A stretch of DNA of 64,000 nucleotides from Magnolia sinica (GCF_029962835.1 NC_080588.1:28505501-28569500); one strand, 5' to 3'; positions 22,816 to 35,739 are shown, numbered from the stretch's first letter. Notes: generated by a model from the sequence alone, not told the origin. A program made the numbers and translations.

Positions 22816-25800
22816 CAAAATCGGCTTCATTCCAAGCATTGATCTAAGTCTCCTGAATGTGTCAGTTGGCAATGCTTTGGTGAAGATATCTGCCACTTGC
22901 TCAGTGGTGTGACAGTATTCCAGCTTTACCAATTTCTGCTTTACTTGATCTCTAAGAAAGTGATATCTTGTGTCGATGTGCTTGCTCCTTCCATGCTGAA
23001 CTGGATTTTTGGCAAGTTCGATTGCCGACTTGTTGTCCACATATATAATAGTGGATTCCTCCTGTAGATGCTTCAGCTCCTTTAGCAGATTCCTTAGCCA
23101 GATCGCCTCACATATAGTAGATGAAGCTGCTACGTACTCAGCTTCACATGTGGATAGGGCGACCACACTCTGCTTCTTTGAATTCCATGTAAATGCTGTC
23201 GACCCAAGATAGAAAGCATAGCCTGTGGTACTTTTTCTTTCATCTTGGTCACCACCCCAATCACTATCAGAGTATCCATACAATATCGCTTCATCATCGT
23301 ATGGATAAAAGAGACCGAATTCAATAGTCCCTTTGATATACCTCAGTACTCGTTTTGCAGCTAGCCAGTGTGACTCTTTTGGGGCTTCCATATACCGGCT
23401 TAGAAGCCCAACACTGTAGACTATATCTGGCCTAGTGATTGTGAGGTACCTTAAGCTTCCGATTAGGCTCTTAAATAGGGTTGAGTCGACGTTTCTTCCT
23501 TCTCCATCTCTTGTGAGCTTCAGGCCTGTTGTTACAGGTGTATTTACGGCTTTACAATCGACCATCTGAAACTTCTCAAGAAGTTCCTTTGTATACTTCT
23601 TCTGGGATATGTAAATGCCGTCGACTTGTTGCTTCACTTCAATGCCCAAGAAGAAAGACATCAATCCACCATCAGTCATCTCAAACTCTTTGAACATAGC
23701 CTGCTTGAATTCTTCAAACATCGTCTGGCTGTTCCCAATGAACAGCAGATCATCAACATATAAACAAGCGATAAGGATATCACCACGGGCATTCTTCTTT
23801 GTGTAGACTGCATGCTCATAGGACATTTGACGAAGCCATTCTCTTGAAGATAACCGTCAATCCGTGCATTCCAAGCACGGGGAGCTTGCTTCAACCCATA
23901 CAGGTCTTTCTTCAGCCGATACACCTTGTGTTTCTCCCCTTGCATGACAAAGCCTTCAGGCTGGTCAACGTAAACTTCTTCTTCGAGTACCCCATTTAGG
24001 AATGCAGATTTCACATCCAGTTGGTAGATCATCCAACTATGATGAGCTGCAAGGGAGATAATCATTCTTACAGTGTCAAGGCGAGCAACTGGGGCGAAAA
24101 CTTCTTCATAGTCTACCCCATATTTCTGTTTGTAGCCTTTTGCTACGAGCCTTGCCTTATATCGTTCGATCTTACCATCGGCATGCCGCTTGATTTTGTA
24201 CACCCATTTGAGACCAATGGTCTTCTGACTTTTGGGGAGTGAGGTCAACTCCCATGTTCGATTCTTCTCGATGGCATGAATCTCTTCTTCCATAGCCTTT
24301 CTCCAATATTCTTCATTCACAGCCTCCTCGAATGTGAGAGGCTCGTGGTCCACATACAGGCAGAGTAAATTCACTTCCTCAGTTTCTGCATAGATGTCGT
24401 TGAGGCTTTTCATTTTAATGGGAGCCAAGGGTGAAGGAGAATCGGATGAAGATGTGCTGGATGAATTCTGATTTGATGAAGTACTTCCAGGAGAGATGGA
24501 GCGTACTCCTGGACTTCTGTGATCCGAAGGGGGTGATGTGGGTGTCTGCTCTTGCTTCTCATGTCTCTCTTCTTCATATTCTTCGACCTCGATTTGCTTT
24601 TCTTTGGCTGAGTTTCCCTCGTTCCATTTCCATGCTTCTTCCTCACAAAATACCACATCTCTACTCACCACTAGCTTATTGGTTAGTGGGTTGTAGAGCT
24701 TGTATGCCTTTGACTCTTCGCTGTAGCCGATGAAGATGCACTTCTCGCCACGATCATCAAGCTTTTTCCTTCTTGCTTCTGGAACTTGAGCGTAGGCAAC
24801 ACACCCATAGATCTTAAGGTGTGCCACGCTCGGTTTATATCCACTCCATGCTTCTTGCGGTGTCTGGAATCTGACACTCTTAGTCGGACACCTATTGAGC
24901 AGATAGGCAGTACATGCAACTGCCTCTGCCCAGAAATTCTTTGGCAGACTTTTCTCCTTCAGCATGGTCCTCGTCATATCGAGGATGGTGCGGTTCTTCC
25001 GTTCCTCAATTCCATTTTGTTGTGGCGTGTACGCTGCAGTATGTTGTTGCTTAATACCATGTTCCCTGCAATATTCTCGAAAAATATTTGAGGTGTACTC
25101 CCCACCTCTGTCAGATCGAAGAGTTTTGATTTTAAGACCACTTTCTTTTTCAACAAGGGCCTTAAAATTTTTAAAAATAGTAAAAGCAGCAGACTTCTCT
25201 TTGATTACATACACCCATAATTTTCTACTGAAATCATCAATGAAGGTAATAAAGTATTTATTACCTCCAAGAGAGATTGGATCTAATGGTCCACAAATGT
25301 CAGTGTGAACCAACTGCAATGGTTCTCTTGCTCTTCGGGATACTCCACTCGGAAAGGAGTTCCTTTGTTGTTTCCCAAGTGTGCACGCCTCACACACATG
25401 TTCTGAAGCTTCAATAGTAGGCAAACCATGCACCATGCTTGATGAGGACAGAAGTTTCAGGCCACTGAAATTTAGATGGCCAAAGTGAAGATGCCACATT
25501 TAAGAATCATTCTTTACTTTTCCATAAAAACACTTCTCAAGCATTGTGTTTATATGGAGAGGAAACATACGGTTCTTCGCCATCTGGACTTTTACAATCA
25601 AACGTCCATGCATATCTTTAATGGAAAGAGAAGAGTTCTCCATGTGTATGACATACCTTTTTTCGAGGAGTTGTCCGAGACTCAGTATGTTACTTTTCAT
25701 GTTAGGCACATAGTACACATTGGAGATATAGTTTGGAACACCATTCTTCTGAAAGATTTGAATTTTACCTTTACCTTTCACAGGTGTTTTTGATGAGTCT

Positions 25801-26906
25801 CCAAACGTTACATCGCCATGAACTCCTTCTGTGAGTTCCACAAAGAGTTTCTTGTCGCCGCACATGTGATTACTTGCACCCGTGTCGAGATACCATACAT
25901 CATGCTGATCACTACCTTTCTCTTGTGCAAGGAGAAGTATGGAGCTTTCTTGTTCATGGCTTGATGCTTCGGCATAGTTGGATAGCTCGTCTTGAGTCAC
26001 CGGCTTGCTCCAGCAATCAGATGCATAGTGGCCAAGCTTGTTGCAATTGTAGCATTGGATGTTCTTTGTACTTCCTCGTCCATGCATAGATCTACCTCTA
26101 CCATTTCCTCTTCCATGGAAATTGGTATTTTTCTGCTGGTTTTGGCCATGGCTTTGTTGGTATCCACGCCCTCTGCCTCTTGCGCGATTGTTAGCAAAAC
26201 GTCCACCACGTTGTGAACTTCCACGTCCACCATTGTTATTATTCAGAGTCAATCTTGACTCTAAAGCTTGTTCCATCGGCATGGAACTGGCATTCTTCTG
26301 CATTCGTTGCTCATGAACTTGCAACGATCCCATCAACTCCTCAATGGAGAGTTTCTCAATATCTTTTGATTCTTCGATCGCCACAACCACATGCTCAAAC
26401 TTGGTTGTGAGGGATCGAAGTATCTTTTCAATAACTCGGACATCTTCAATCTTTTCACCATTTCTTTTCAAATTATTAACAATTACAAGCAAACGTGAAA
26501 AATAATCAGTAATATTCTCACCTTCCTTCATGTGAGTTGCTTCAAACTCGGCTCTTAATGTTTGAAGGCGAATCCGCTTCACTCGATCTACACCCTTGAA
26601 GATGGTGCCAAGGGTATCCCATGCTTGCTTGCTTGATATTGCTTCGGCAATCTTTTCGAAGGTGGATTCATCCAACCCTTGATAGAGGAGAAACAAAACT
26701 TTATTGTCTCTCTTCCTCTGATTTTTTAGAGTGATCTTTTCTTCATTGGTGAAGACGGCTTCTTCTTCCATAGTGGGTTCTTCATACCTATCCGTGATGA
26801 TTTCCCATAATTCTTGCGACCCGAACAATGCCTTCATTTAGATGCACCATTTTTCATAGTTGTCCTTTGACAACTTAGGAACCTGCGGCTGGATTGTGCT
26901 AGCCAT
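22810..26906 (-). pseudogene. Copia element 2 gag-pol, three lesions
   Basis: The natural ATG is at 26906. Gag is followed by a zinc knuckle (CYNCNKLGHYASDC, about 26055), then protease with WYLDTGASNHM (about 25890). The pol part contains the gag-pre-integrase motif [11 protein letters not shown], integrase ([26 protein letters not shown]), reverse transcriptase ([19 protein letters not shown]) and RNase H (YSDSDWGGDQDERKSTTGY, ALSTCEAEYVA, TRYHFLRD). The frame ends normally at 22810. Lesions are a TAA at 26838-26840 after 22 gag codons, a TAA at 25500-25502 at the protease-integrase boundary in the same frame, and a one-base frameshift at about 23820-23826 between two RT segments. Gag-pol proteins make the particle, copy the RNA and integrate the cDNA; this copy would need help in trans. 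Confidence 0.93.
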
Positions 26907-26984
26907 TTTTTCTATTTTTTAAAGGAATGGCTGTTTTTTTTTTTGAAAAAAAATGAAGGGAGATGGATGAGATAGAAATCTGAT

Positions 26985-27195
26985 TATTTTTTTTTTATAA
27001 AAACAGATTTTTTTTTGGCTAAAATCTGATTTTTTTTTTGCTGCAATCTGATTTTTTTGAAAAAGCAGATTTTTTTCAATCTGATTTTTTTGAAAACAGA
27101 TTTTTGCTACAATCTGATTTTTTTTGAAAAAACAGATTTTTTTGCTGCAATCTGATTTTTTTTCAATCTGATTTTTTTTTAAAACAGATTTTTTG
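26985..27195. repeat. Tandem 'caatctgattttttt..cagattttttt' repeats in the copia 2 leader
   Basis: About five degenerate 35-45 bp units lie between the 5' LTR and gag. They combine 'aatctga' and its inverse 'cagatt', so adjacent units can pair as hairpins in the RNA leader. Confidence 0.7.
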
Positions 27196-27458
27196 CTGGA
27201 AACTTTTTCTGAAAAAATGGGACCTGTGGGTTATGGGCCCACCACAACTAACGTTTCAAACAAAACCTAAATAGTAGGCTTGATAGATTTTACAAGCAAA
27301 AAATCTGGACGTTTCAAACACAATCTGGACAGAAAAAACAAAGATGAAGAAGGAATGCAGTTCAGCCTCCTCACGGCTGATTTGTTGTTGGGTATTTGCA
27401 GACCCAAAACTGGTAGTGCAAGACCTACTTTTTTCTGATGAGGCCCAAGGATCAGTAG

Positions 27459-27470
27459 CTCTGATACCAC
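27459..27470 (-). promoter_or_regulatory. tRNA-iMet primer binding site, copia element 2
   Basis: The minus strand reads TGGTATCAGAGC immediately beside the 5' LTR, a perfect plant copia primer binding site. Confidence 0.92.
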
Positions 27471-27472
27471 TT

Positions 27473-27816
27473 TGTTGGGTCTAAAACCCAGCTTCCTGCT
27501 GACGTGTGGCTGCAGCCACCATGAAACAAAAATCAGCAACTTTTGGAAGAAGAAGAAGAGAGAACAGCAACTGTCTTTATTGGAATGAGAAAATCGTATT
27601 ACACTGCTGCCTATTTATAGGCTTTCTTATTGTGTGAAATTACTAAACTATCCCTGTCTAGATTCATCCTAGGGGTAGCTAAATAAAGAAGAAATAATCC
27701 AGAGAAATTTAGAAAGAAATCTACATAACTAGCAATCTAATCTTAGAAGAAAAAAATCTAATCTAACAGCTTGCTGCACACGGTTTTTGGATTTGCAAAT
27801 ATCACCGTATCTAACA
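27473..27816 (-). repeat. 5' LTR of copia element 2
   Basis: 344 bp, identical to the 3' LTR. It would hold promoter and RNA start on the minus strand; 'tataaatagg' occurs on the minus strand at about 27612-27621 and could be the TATA box. Confidence 0.93.
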
Positions 27817-27962
27817 CACAAAACACACTCATACAAAGCTAACAAGTAAATAGCAATGACATGTTGCCACAAAACAAAGACCAATACATTCCCCACCTAA
27901 CAATAACAAAGGGACATTGCCATAAAACAGAGACCAATACATCTCTCGTGCTCCATCATTTC

Positions 27963-28307
27963 CTACTCTACTCCGTATTTCTTCTTCGATCCTCCTACAA
28001 ACTCATGCAACTTGACTGGGTCTGGAAGGGTCTTGAAGACACTCTCCTTCTCCATGCATCTCCTCACCCATGCTATCAGCTTCGAGCACTCTTCCTCAAT
28101 GCTGGAGTTCCCATGCGCATAATCCGTGTGAAACCAGCATGTGAAGGGGGCAAAGGCCACGTCAACGTACCCAAAGCTCTCACCCCCGAAATACGGCTTC
28201 TCTCCAGGCTCCCCTTCCAACAGCTTCAAGCACTAAATGAATTCCTTCTCCGCTGCTTCCTGTGCTTCTCCTTTGCTCTTCCATATCCTTAGTCCGCAGT
28301 CGTAGAT
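27963..28307 (-). pseudogene. Tau-class glutathione S-transferase, exon 2 only
   Basis: Minus-strand exon of 115 codons beginning after a plausible 'cag' acceptor at 28308-28310 with IYDCGLRIWKSKGEAQE. It continues with LKLLEGEPGEKPYFGGESF and GYVDVAFAPFTCWF, and ends SKKKYGVE at the stop 27963-27965. This is the helical C-terminal domain of plant tau GSTs, which binds the hydrophobic co-substrate. A TAG at 28233-28235 interrupts the frame after KEFI. Exon 1, with the glutathione-binding thioredoxin fold, is not in the window; CACTA-like repeats occupy the place just upstream. Apart from the stop the exon is well preserved, so the loss is recent or a base-call error. Confidence 0.88.
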
Positions 28308-28320
28308 CTGTGCCAAAAGG

Positions 28321-28852
28321 AATGCAACATTCATATTATGTAAGACTCTCTGTCTTGTGTAACCAAAATACCGGCACAATCTCTATAGCATGGCAATGAC
28401 CCACATGGTTAAAATTCACTACAATAAAAAATGCCTTGAGCCTCTCTTGAAAACTGTGGTTAAAAAGGTTAAAAACCGAGGCTAAATCCTTTAGCCTCGG
28501 TTTTGCCTCAGCTACCCAAAGCGAGGCTGCAACCCCGTGGCTAAAAGCTTTAACCGTAGTTTTACTAACCAAGGCTAAAAGGCTTTATAGCCTCAGCTCT
28601 TCAACTGAAGCTTAAAGAGCCTTTTAACTTCGGTTGCCTCGAAATGAGGCTAAATCCAAAATTTAACCTCAGTTGCCTCAAATCGTAGCTAAATCTAATT
28701 TTAACCCAGGTTCTCAACAACTAAGGCTAAAGGGAATGCAACGTTCATATTATGTGAGACTCTATGTCTTGTGTAACTAAATACCGGCACAGTCTCTATA
28801 GCATGGCAATGGTCAACATGGTTAAAACACTACAACAAAAAAGGCCTTTAGC
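28321..28852. repeat. CACTA-like terminal sequence inside a direct repeat
   Basis: Blocks 28321-28437 and 28735-28852 are direct repeats ('aatgcaac.ttcatattatgt'... 'cactacaa.aaaaa'). Both end in CACTACAA(T/C)AAAAAA, the En/Spm terminal motif. Between them lie many copies of 'aaccgaggctaaa' in both orientations, like CACTA subterminal transposase-binding repeats. No opposite 'ttgtagtg' end is visible, so this is a fragment or tandem duplicate. Confidence 0.65.
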
Positions 28853-29623
28853 CTCCCTACACATGAGGACTAATTTGTCACTGTAATATTTGAACATCAC
28901 AATCAAATTAAATGTCCTGTTTCAATATGAAAAGAGAAATGATGGATGTATGGAAATCATTATTGTGGGTACACTTATCATTTTCCCTGGTTTCATTAAT
29001 TTCAAAAGTATGACATGTGCAACACATGTTGAGAGAGACAGAAAAGGAAGGGTGAGCCTGTTTGGTTTTCCAATTACATAAGTAAATGGGTAATGATTAT
29101 TTACGCTTATAATTATGTGGGGACTTCACTTATAATTGATTGCAATGATGATTTAGTTATCTTATTTGTTTCACCCCGTGATTATAAAACAATAAATTTA
29201 TAATATAAAAGTATAATAATTATAATTTATATTATTTATTTTCTTTATAATTATATTTAACTTTTAATTTGAGTCACAATTCATGTTATGGCTCATTTAC
29301 TCTACCTTTCATGAGAAATTGAAAAACGAAACAAAGGATGATAGATCGTGAGAATTGTCACATCTTGACTGGAAGTAAGTAAAATATGAATGGTACATTG
29401 ATAAACATGCCCAATTATAATGACCTAAATACCCTATCTTATTTTTCAAATCCCATCAAATGTCCCTTTTAATCTTAATGTTCACAACCATCTTATACAA
29501 TTAATTTGATAGGCATACTAGTCTAAAGTTATGATTGAGGTGCAAAAAGTTATACAAGTTTATGGAGTCAAAGAACTTGACTCTACCCATCCAAAGCCAA
29601 CTCAACTTGAGCAACATATACAT
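28853..29623. other. No recognisable gene
   Basis: AT-rich sequence. 'gcctgtttggttttccaatta' at 29058 resembles MITE ends but no partner end was found. Confidence 0.4.
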
Positions 29624-29626
29624 TAA

Positions 29627-30118
29627 GGAGGCGTTTGGATAATAAGTTATTTAAGACATGTTACTTATGTCTCAAGTAGCTTATCTAGATTTTTATTTAT
29701 TAAACTAAAGTGATTAAATAACTTTAAATATAAAAAATTACTTATAATTAATCATAAACCAAACTTACTTATCTCAATTAAGTCACTTATTTAATGTTGT
29801 ATATAGAAAAAATAACTTATTTGGTTTTTCTACTTACATCAGTAGATAAGTGACTTGTTTCAAATAAGTAAATTGGTTCATGATTAGTTATAGGTAATTT
29901 TTTTACTTTAAAAATGTATGAGCATTTCAGTTATTTCTTTTAGCTTTTTAACTTTTCATGAGTCGCTAAAGAGTGACATCAAGAGATACAAAATAGAGAA
30001 GAACCACATAAGTATGTTGTTTGCCAAACATACTTATCTTCTTAATAAGTAGAAATTAAGATAAGCTATTTGTGGAATAAGTTGTCCATCTTAAACAACT
30101 TACTATCCAAACATGCCC
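29627..30118. mobile_element. Tourist-like (PIF/Harbinger) MITE, 492 bp
   Basis: Inverted ends GGAGGCGTTTGGATAATAAG and GGGCATGTTTGGATAGTAAG (reverse complement of the right end) pair over about 55 bp. They are flanked by 3-bp TAA duplications at 29624-29626 and 30119-30121. The TAA target and 'GGG..TGTTTGG' termini fit Tourist-type elements. It has no coding capacity. Confidence 0.75.
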
Positions 30119-30121
30119 TAA

Positions 30122-31449
30122 ATGATAAAATGTCAATTATTAAAAAATTGGCTCTAGTTGATTAAAGAGTTTGTGAGTCTTTTAATTGACTCAAGCTAGC
30201 TACACACATGTCCAGCCTTAAGTTTTCGACTTTTTGAACTATGGTTGGATAACTAACTATGGTCCCACACAAACGAACTTGCATGTGCTATTGAAGTTCC
30301 TATGTTTAGAATATTTTATCCACGTGAAAAGGAGGCTACACCATGGTGATCACATAATACGAAAATCAGGCCATTCCACACATAGATGAGGACTCAACTT
30401 CAATATTGAGGTAGCGAAAGATATAAATTTTTGTATTGCTAGTCTTCTAAGGGATGACGAATTAAGGTTTACCTATTAATTAAGATTAGGATCATTTAGA
30501 GGTTATGTTGTTTTGGATCTAAGGTTAGGGTCACCAAAGCACCTCAATTTACCTATTTTTTCAATCCTTGATGCTCCAAGTCTTCATGTATCTTTGGTCT
30601 TCAGCTTCCAAAGGCTCAATCGACTCACTGACACACAGATACACGTAATTGACAAATAGATGAAAAAATCAGTGCGCTAACAATATCCCTATTTGCTAAT
30701 TATATGACAAAAACCTAACATAAACCTTATCATAGTCCATATCAATGAAAAAATAAAATAATTAAAAAAATTACATGTCAAATATAAATTACAACTTGAT
30801 TAACCACAAGACATGTAATACTTGAACTGCTCCCTATCTTTATCAATATCCTACAACAACAAACATAACCTACAAAATAGAATTCAAATTGTTTTGTGGG
30901 AATTGATCTATTTTCCTCTTTTTGTCAATATTTGACAAAGAGTTAATTTCACGAATATACCAATAAGAAAAAATATAGAAAACTCTATAAATCATAATTG
31001 TACATATAAGTACATACTAATAATGAAATATAGAATGCATATAATACTAAAGCATAGAGTATGCATATTATGGTCATTGAAAAAGATATACTTTTTGAAA
31101 TAACAATAATCAATGATAGTCTAGCGATAAGCATGCGACACTTAAAATTAGAAAACTTTAAAGCTAAACTATCAAAAGGAAAATGAGATTATAATTTTTT
31201 AATATACTTATTAAGCACAAGGTGGGGCTCTAATCCTCAGATTTTCCTATAGGCCTTGCTCAGTGAGATTAAACTTCTTGAATTTAACTATTAAGCACAT
31301 ATAGACCTTTTAAGATCAACTATCTAAGGTGTTATGGTCTCCTGAGTCTCTAGAGAGTGACACCATGGTAGAGGCCATTATAACACGCAAGTGTCTAAGG
31401 TCTTCATCACTAGAGGAATCTCCTGAATCGGATTTGGACCCATGTATGT
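30122..31449. other. No recognisable gene
   Basis: Strongly AT-rich sequence without recognisable domains. The right part may be the decayed continuation of the gag pseudogene that follows. Confidence 0.45.
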
Positions 31450-32330
31450 CATCACATGTTGTTATCATAGCCTTCCCTTTAAATCTTACTTTGTTAGTGC
31501 ATTTGGAGGCAACATGTCCATATAACCCTCACTGTTATAACATTTGACGACTTTAGGTTATTTAACAACTTTACTTATATACTTTTCAACCATTTTTCCC
31601 TTCTTATCACAACTCTTCCCTCTACTAAACTTTTTTTTTTTTAAATTAATTTTCTAGAAAATTTCTCTTCATCCTCCTCATCATCATCATTATCATTTTC
31701 AGATTCAATAATCTTTTACCTATGTAAAGTTTTAAGGATAATTAGTTTTTTTTTCCTGGTTAAAAGGTCTTAAAGTGTGGTTCATATGTTTGTAAAGAAC
31801 CTAAGAGTTCTTTTACTTTTATCCCATGTATGTTTCTATACTTTTCTATTGAGGTTACTTTAGGAGTGAACGTATCTAGAAAGGATATAAGTATTTTCAT
31901 ACATGTATGCCCTTCCATGAGTCTCTCACTTAAACTCTACATGAAGTTTCATATATTATTCAATTTTGAATAAAACTCCATAAAATATTCAGACTCTTCC
32001 ATTTTTATATTTTCAAATTAGGTTATTAAAAGTTGAAGCTTCGATCACTTTACTATGCTAGTTCCCTCGTGGGTGATTTCCAATATATCCAACGCTTCCT
32101 TACCTATTTCACATGTGCAAATATGTTTAAATTCATTAAGAAAAAATGGCACAATAAATAACAATGAGAGCTTTGGCATCATAGGTATACCGCGCTCTCT
32201 CATCGGTACTCCATTTGAATTTATCTTTATGAGTGCTAATGGTTCTACCATCAACCACGACTTGTTTCATGGGCATTGTTCATCCTTGTTTGATAATAAC
32301 TCAAACTATAGGATCAATGGATCTTAGAAA
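31450..32330 (-). pseudogene. Decayed copia-type gag (UBN2 family)
   Basis: The minus strand reads FKHICTCEIGKEALDILEIT and HEGTSIVK (about 32045-32170), then MEESEYFMEF, SERLMEGHTCMKILISFLD and IKVKELLGSLQTYEP (about 31780-32000). These match the UBN2 gag region in order. A possible zinc-knuckle remnant CYNSEGY lies near 31535. Frames change repeatedly and stops are frequent. No pol, LTR or target duplication is adjacent, so this is an isolated old fragment, unrelated to the gag types of copia elements 1 and 2. Confidence 0.75.
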
Positions 32331-33273
32331 GACCCTCGTCCTATCCTTCCAATGGGTGTAGTTAGATTAGTTCTTCTTCCATTTTGACTGTAGGCATTAA
32401 ATTCACTGTTCCTATGGTGTGGTCCACTTGAAATTTGGATATGCTTCAATTTTAATCTCATGCCCTACAATGAGCTGGAAAGCCATATGAACAGGCGTAG
32501 ACAAGGCACGTACATTATTGTGGGCCCCATAGATTTACTCAGTAGGTCATAGCATACAGAGTTACTGGGTACACAATCCGCGTTCAAAGAATCACTGGCA
32601 CTCATGTCCATCACTTCTTTCCACTCTCCAGCACTGAGTATCTACCATTAGTCATTTTCCTTTACGACTGTCATTTTAAAGGCCACCGTTAAGATGGTTG
32701 GGATAGTCAAATGTATGCATTTCTACAACCATTTTTAATCCATATTAAGGCCCACTCGATGGATGGTCATGATTGCCACATATCCTAAATGGATGATCTT
32801 GATTGCCGCATAACCCTTCCATGTATACATTGAAGGGATGGTTGTTCTATCGAATTCTAGTTCTTCCTGCTCAACCATGTCACACAAGGATCATTTGGTG
32901 CCAACTCATATTTGGTAGTTACCCCTCCATAACGAGGTTGTTACTGGTCGATGTTGTAGCCCTACGATAATGTATGAATAGCTTTCTACTTAGGTTATAA
33001 CTTTGGATTTGGACTTAAATTTTTTGGACAAAATTTTGGCTCTCGTAACGTGCATTCTATAAGTAGGCATAGGCGTATGTGCAGTCGTGCGAGTGTGTAT
33101 GCATGTGTTATACACACAAGCATATAATGAGAAGCAGCTTCGCTGCGTTCGATGGACGCTGGAATACTATCTAGCGCTTATGCACAGCTTAGCAAGAGTT
33201 TAAGGCTGCGAAGGAAAGGTTTATTTATAAATAGGAAGAATTCCATCTATTTACCTTCATGCTTTTCTTGTAA
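32331..33273. repeat. Fold-back family arm and unannotated DNA
   Basis: About 32410-32580 is a right arm of the 'gtggtccacttgaaatttgg' family. The rest up to the Mutator-like element has no recognised gene; 'tttataaatagg' at 33222 looks like a TATA box but no exon follows. Confidence 0.5.
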
Positions 33274-35739
33274 AACGATGTGGGACGCGGATTGCGTCCT
33301 ACCCTGCCCGGACGATAATCCGTCTGGGCAGGGCTCTTTGGGGCCCAAAGTGATGTTAGTGTTTTATCCTTGCCGTTCATAATTTTTCTTAGATCATTTT
33401 AATGTATAATACAACAAATGAGGCAGGTCCAGGGCTTAATTGGACCACAAAGTGTGGATTTAACTTCCACCATTAAAAACTTCTTGGGAGCTGGAGAAGT
33501 TTCGGATCAAGCTGATATTTGTGTTTTCACTTCATCCACGTATGCATGACATTATTAATATGTTGGATGGTAAAAAAAACATCATGGTAGCCCTTAGAAA
33601 GGTTTCAACAGTGAGAGTCATTATCACTACAGCTTCCTTTGATGTGGTCCATTGGAGCTGTGGATTTGCTTAATTTTTTGTCTCATACCTTAAAATTGTA
33701 ACACCCCGTACTTCTCAGTACTCGGGTGTTACCATTTAAATCAAAACTAGCATGAACGCATGACAGAACGCATGTAAATTATAACTTACACCACGCTTGA
33801 TTATTCAGGATCCACCCTTGGATGACCCCTTACGTCTCAAAGTAGGATTACATCGACACTAACTAGTCGAACCACAATCCGAATTCAGACGTTATGGCAT
33901 GTGATATCACACCAAAATACCCCGTGGTCAGCATGTAAACTCTACCATGCATCAATCTAACCATCAAGAATAGTTCTCATCCATCGGCCAAACTGTCACG
34001 CCCCAAACTCGGAAATCGGATTCACAAGAATCCCGATCGCCGAATCCGGTGCCAACAGCCTCCATAGTATCCCATTCTCGGCTCGCAGCGCCTATATACC
34101 AGGTTCCGATCCTGTGATCCTATAAGGAGGATTTTCTAATATACATTTTACTCGTAAGAACCATAATCACTAGTATACCCAAATCACAAAGGCAACATCA
34201 TCATCACATATCCACTAATATAAACATTTGAATACAGTGCTGAAAGGGAAATACATATGTCAAAAATCAAAGCTCCAGAAGTCTGCTACATGCTCAAAGC
34301 TCAACATTGCTGCGACCTAACGCCACCTGCACGCATCTATCGTACATAAGCTTATAAAAATCTTAGAGTGTGGTGAAAGAGTGTGCACAAAGTAAGTGTC
34401 AAGTAAGCAATATCAAAGTAATAAGAGTAAGCAGAAATACTAACAAGCTCATAAATTATACAATATCAAAAATACTGGCTAGTTCATAAATCATACGATA
34501 ACAGAGTGATGCGAAGACATGCTGATAGGTCCAGGAGTCATACAATATCAGAGTACGCAATACAAATCAGTTATGCAAATGAGGAGTCATAAAGAACCAA
34601 ATATCAGATGTCGTATCTAGACTATATAAATGCAGAAACACAGTAACCCAAAATGTCATATACTGCAGATGTAATACAATATGCGGTGCGAATGAAATGA
34701 CCATACTAGAGTGTGAAGTCGGGATGATAGTACGTGGTATTGCAAGCTATGGGGTCTAACACAAAGGACTTCTATCCAAACCAGTCTCATACCTAAATTT
34801 GGATAGTCAGACTCAATGTGGTAAACTCCTGATCTCAGGTTAGTTGCGCGCCCCAACCGAAATCCTAGCCATTGTGAAGGTACATGTAACAAATAGTTGC
34901 GCACCACTAGCCCGAGTGAATAGTGAATGAATGGATGAATGGGTATACAACTCCTGCTCAATAAGTCCACATATCAGAACAGTTCATCTTTGAGATCATC
35001 ACCAGGGTTTAGTACACTCTACATGCAACCGTCGCCCACTGACGTGCGACTATGCAAGTGGAAGAGACCTCACCATCTGCTTGGTCAGTAGTCAGCCAAT
35101 ATCTACCCGGCACGTCGATAGCGGACCCATTTACGAGTTGGTCGAACTCAGCCTAGCTATGCCCCCTACCCTCGAGCGGGTAAGGCCACACCCCCTCCCA
35201 ACCGACCACGACATAGTGAGAGACGCAGCCTCCTGGTATTTGGCACTCGGGCGCTCATGTATCCACTCGGTCTAGATGTTGGGGCATCCTCTGGTACCAA
35301 GAGGGTTTAGGAATTTTCACTCAGGGACATCTATGGCAGCCCGATGCTAGTAACAAATTTTTGGTGTCCCATCTAGCCATCCACGAAATGCCTGCGGAGG
35401 CTATGGCCCTGATGTCGCTAGGGCGTACAGTAATCACAATGCAAGATGAATGAGTCATACAATCTAACCATGCATCAATCCTCCACATACCGTGGGCTCA
35501 TATGAGATAACCTCCGTCTATTTGGGAGTCTCATAACAACCTGCCCAATGTCATATGCGATGGTCAACCACATCTCATAACAAACATGCAGATGATGCGT
35601 ATGGGCATGGATTATGATGTTATGCTGTCACATACTCATAATTGGCATCAGAAACCAACATCAATAATCGACCTCGACAACATGGACATTCAACCAACAT
35701 TGCCCCCAAGGAATGGTCCACATAGAGCCTAACATATAG

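Larger units (their letters stand above)
22459..27816 (-). mobile_element. Ty1/copia retrotransposon 2, young, structurally complete
   Basis: 5358 bp bounded by two 344-bp LTRs that I read as identical base for base, with a 5-bp target duplication CACAA (22454-22458 and 27817-27821). A perfect primer binding site and a polypurine tract are present. The internal region encodes gag, protease, integrase, reverse transcriptase and RNase H in copia order on the minus strand. Identical LTRs indicate very recent insertion, yet the coding region has two in-frame stops and one frameshift. It inserted about 150 bp beyond the 3' end of the GST pseudo-exon. Confidence 0.95.

Noticed and set aside
28321-28852. 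Complete CACTA transposon
   Set aside because: Both CACTA motifs are in direct orientation and no opposite terminus or 3-bp duplication was found.
33215-33282. Promoter with TATA box (ttataaatag)
   Set aside because: No exon or transcript start evidence follows; the next feature is a Mutator-like MITE end.
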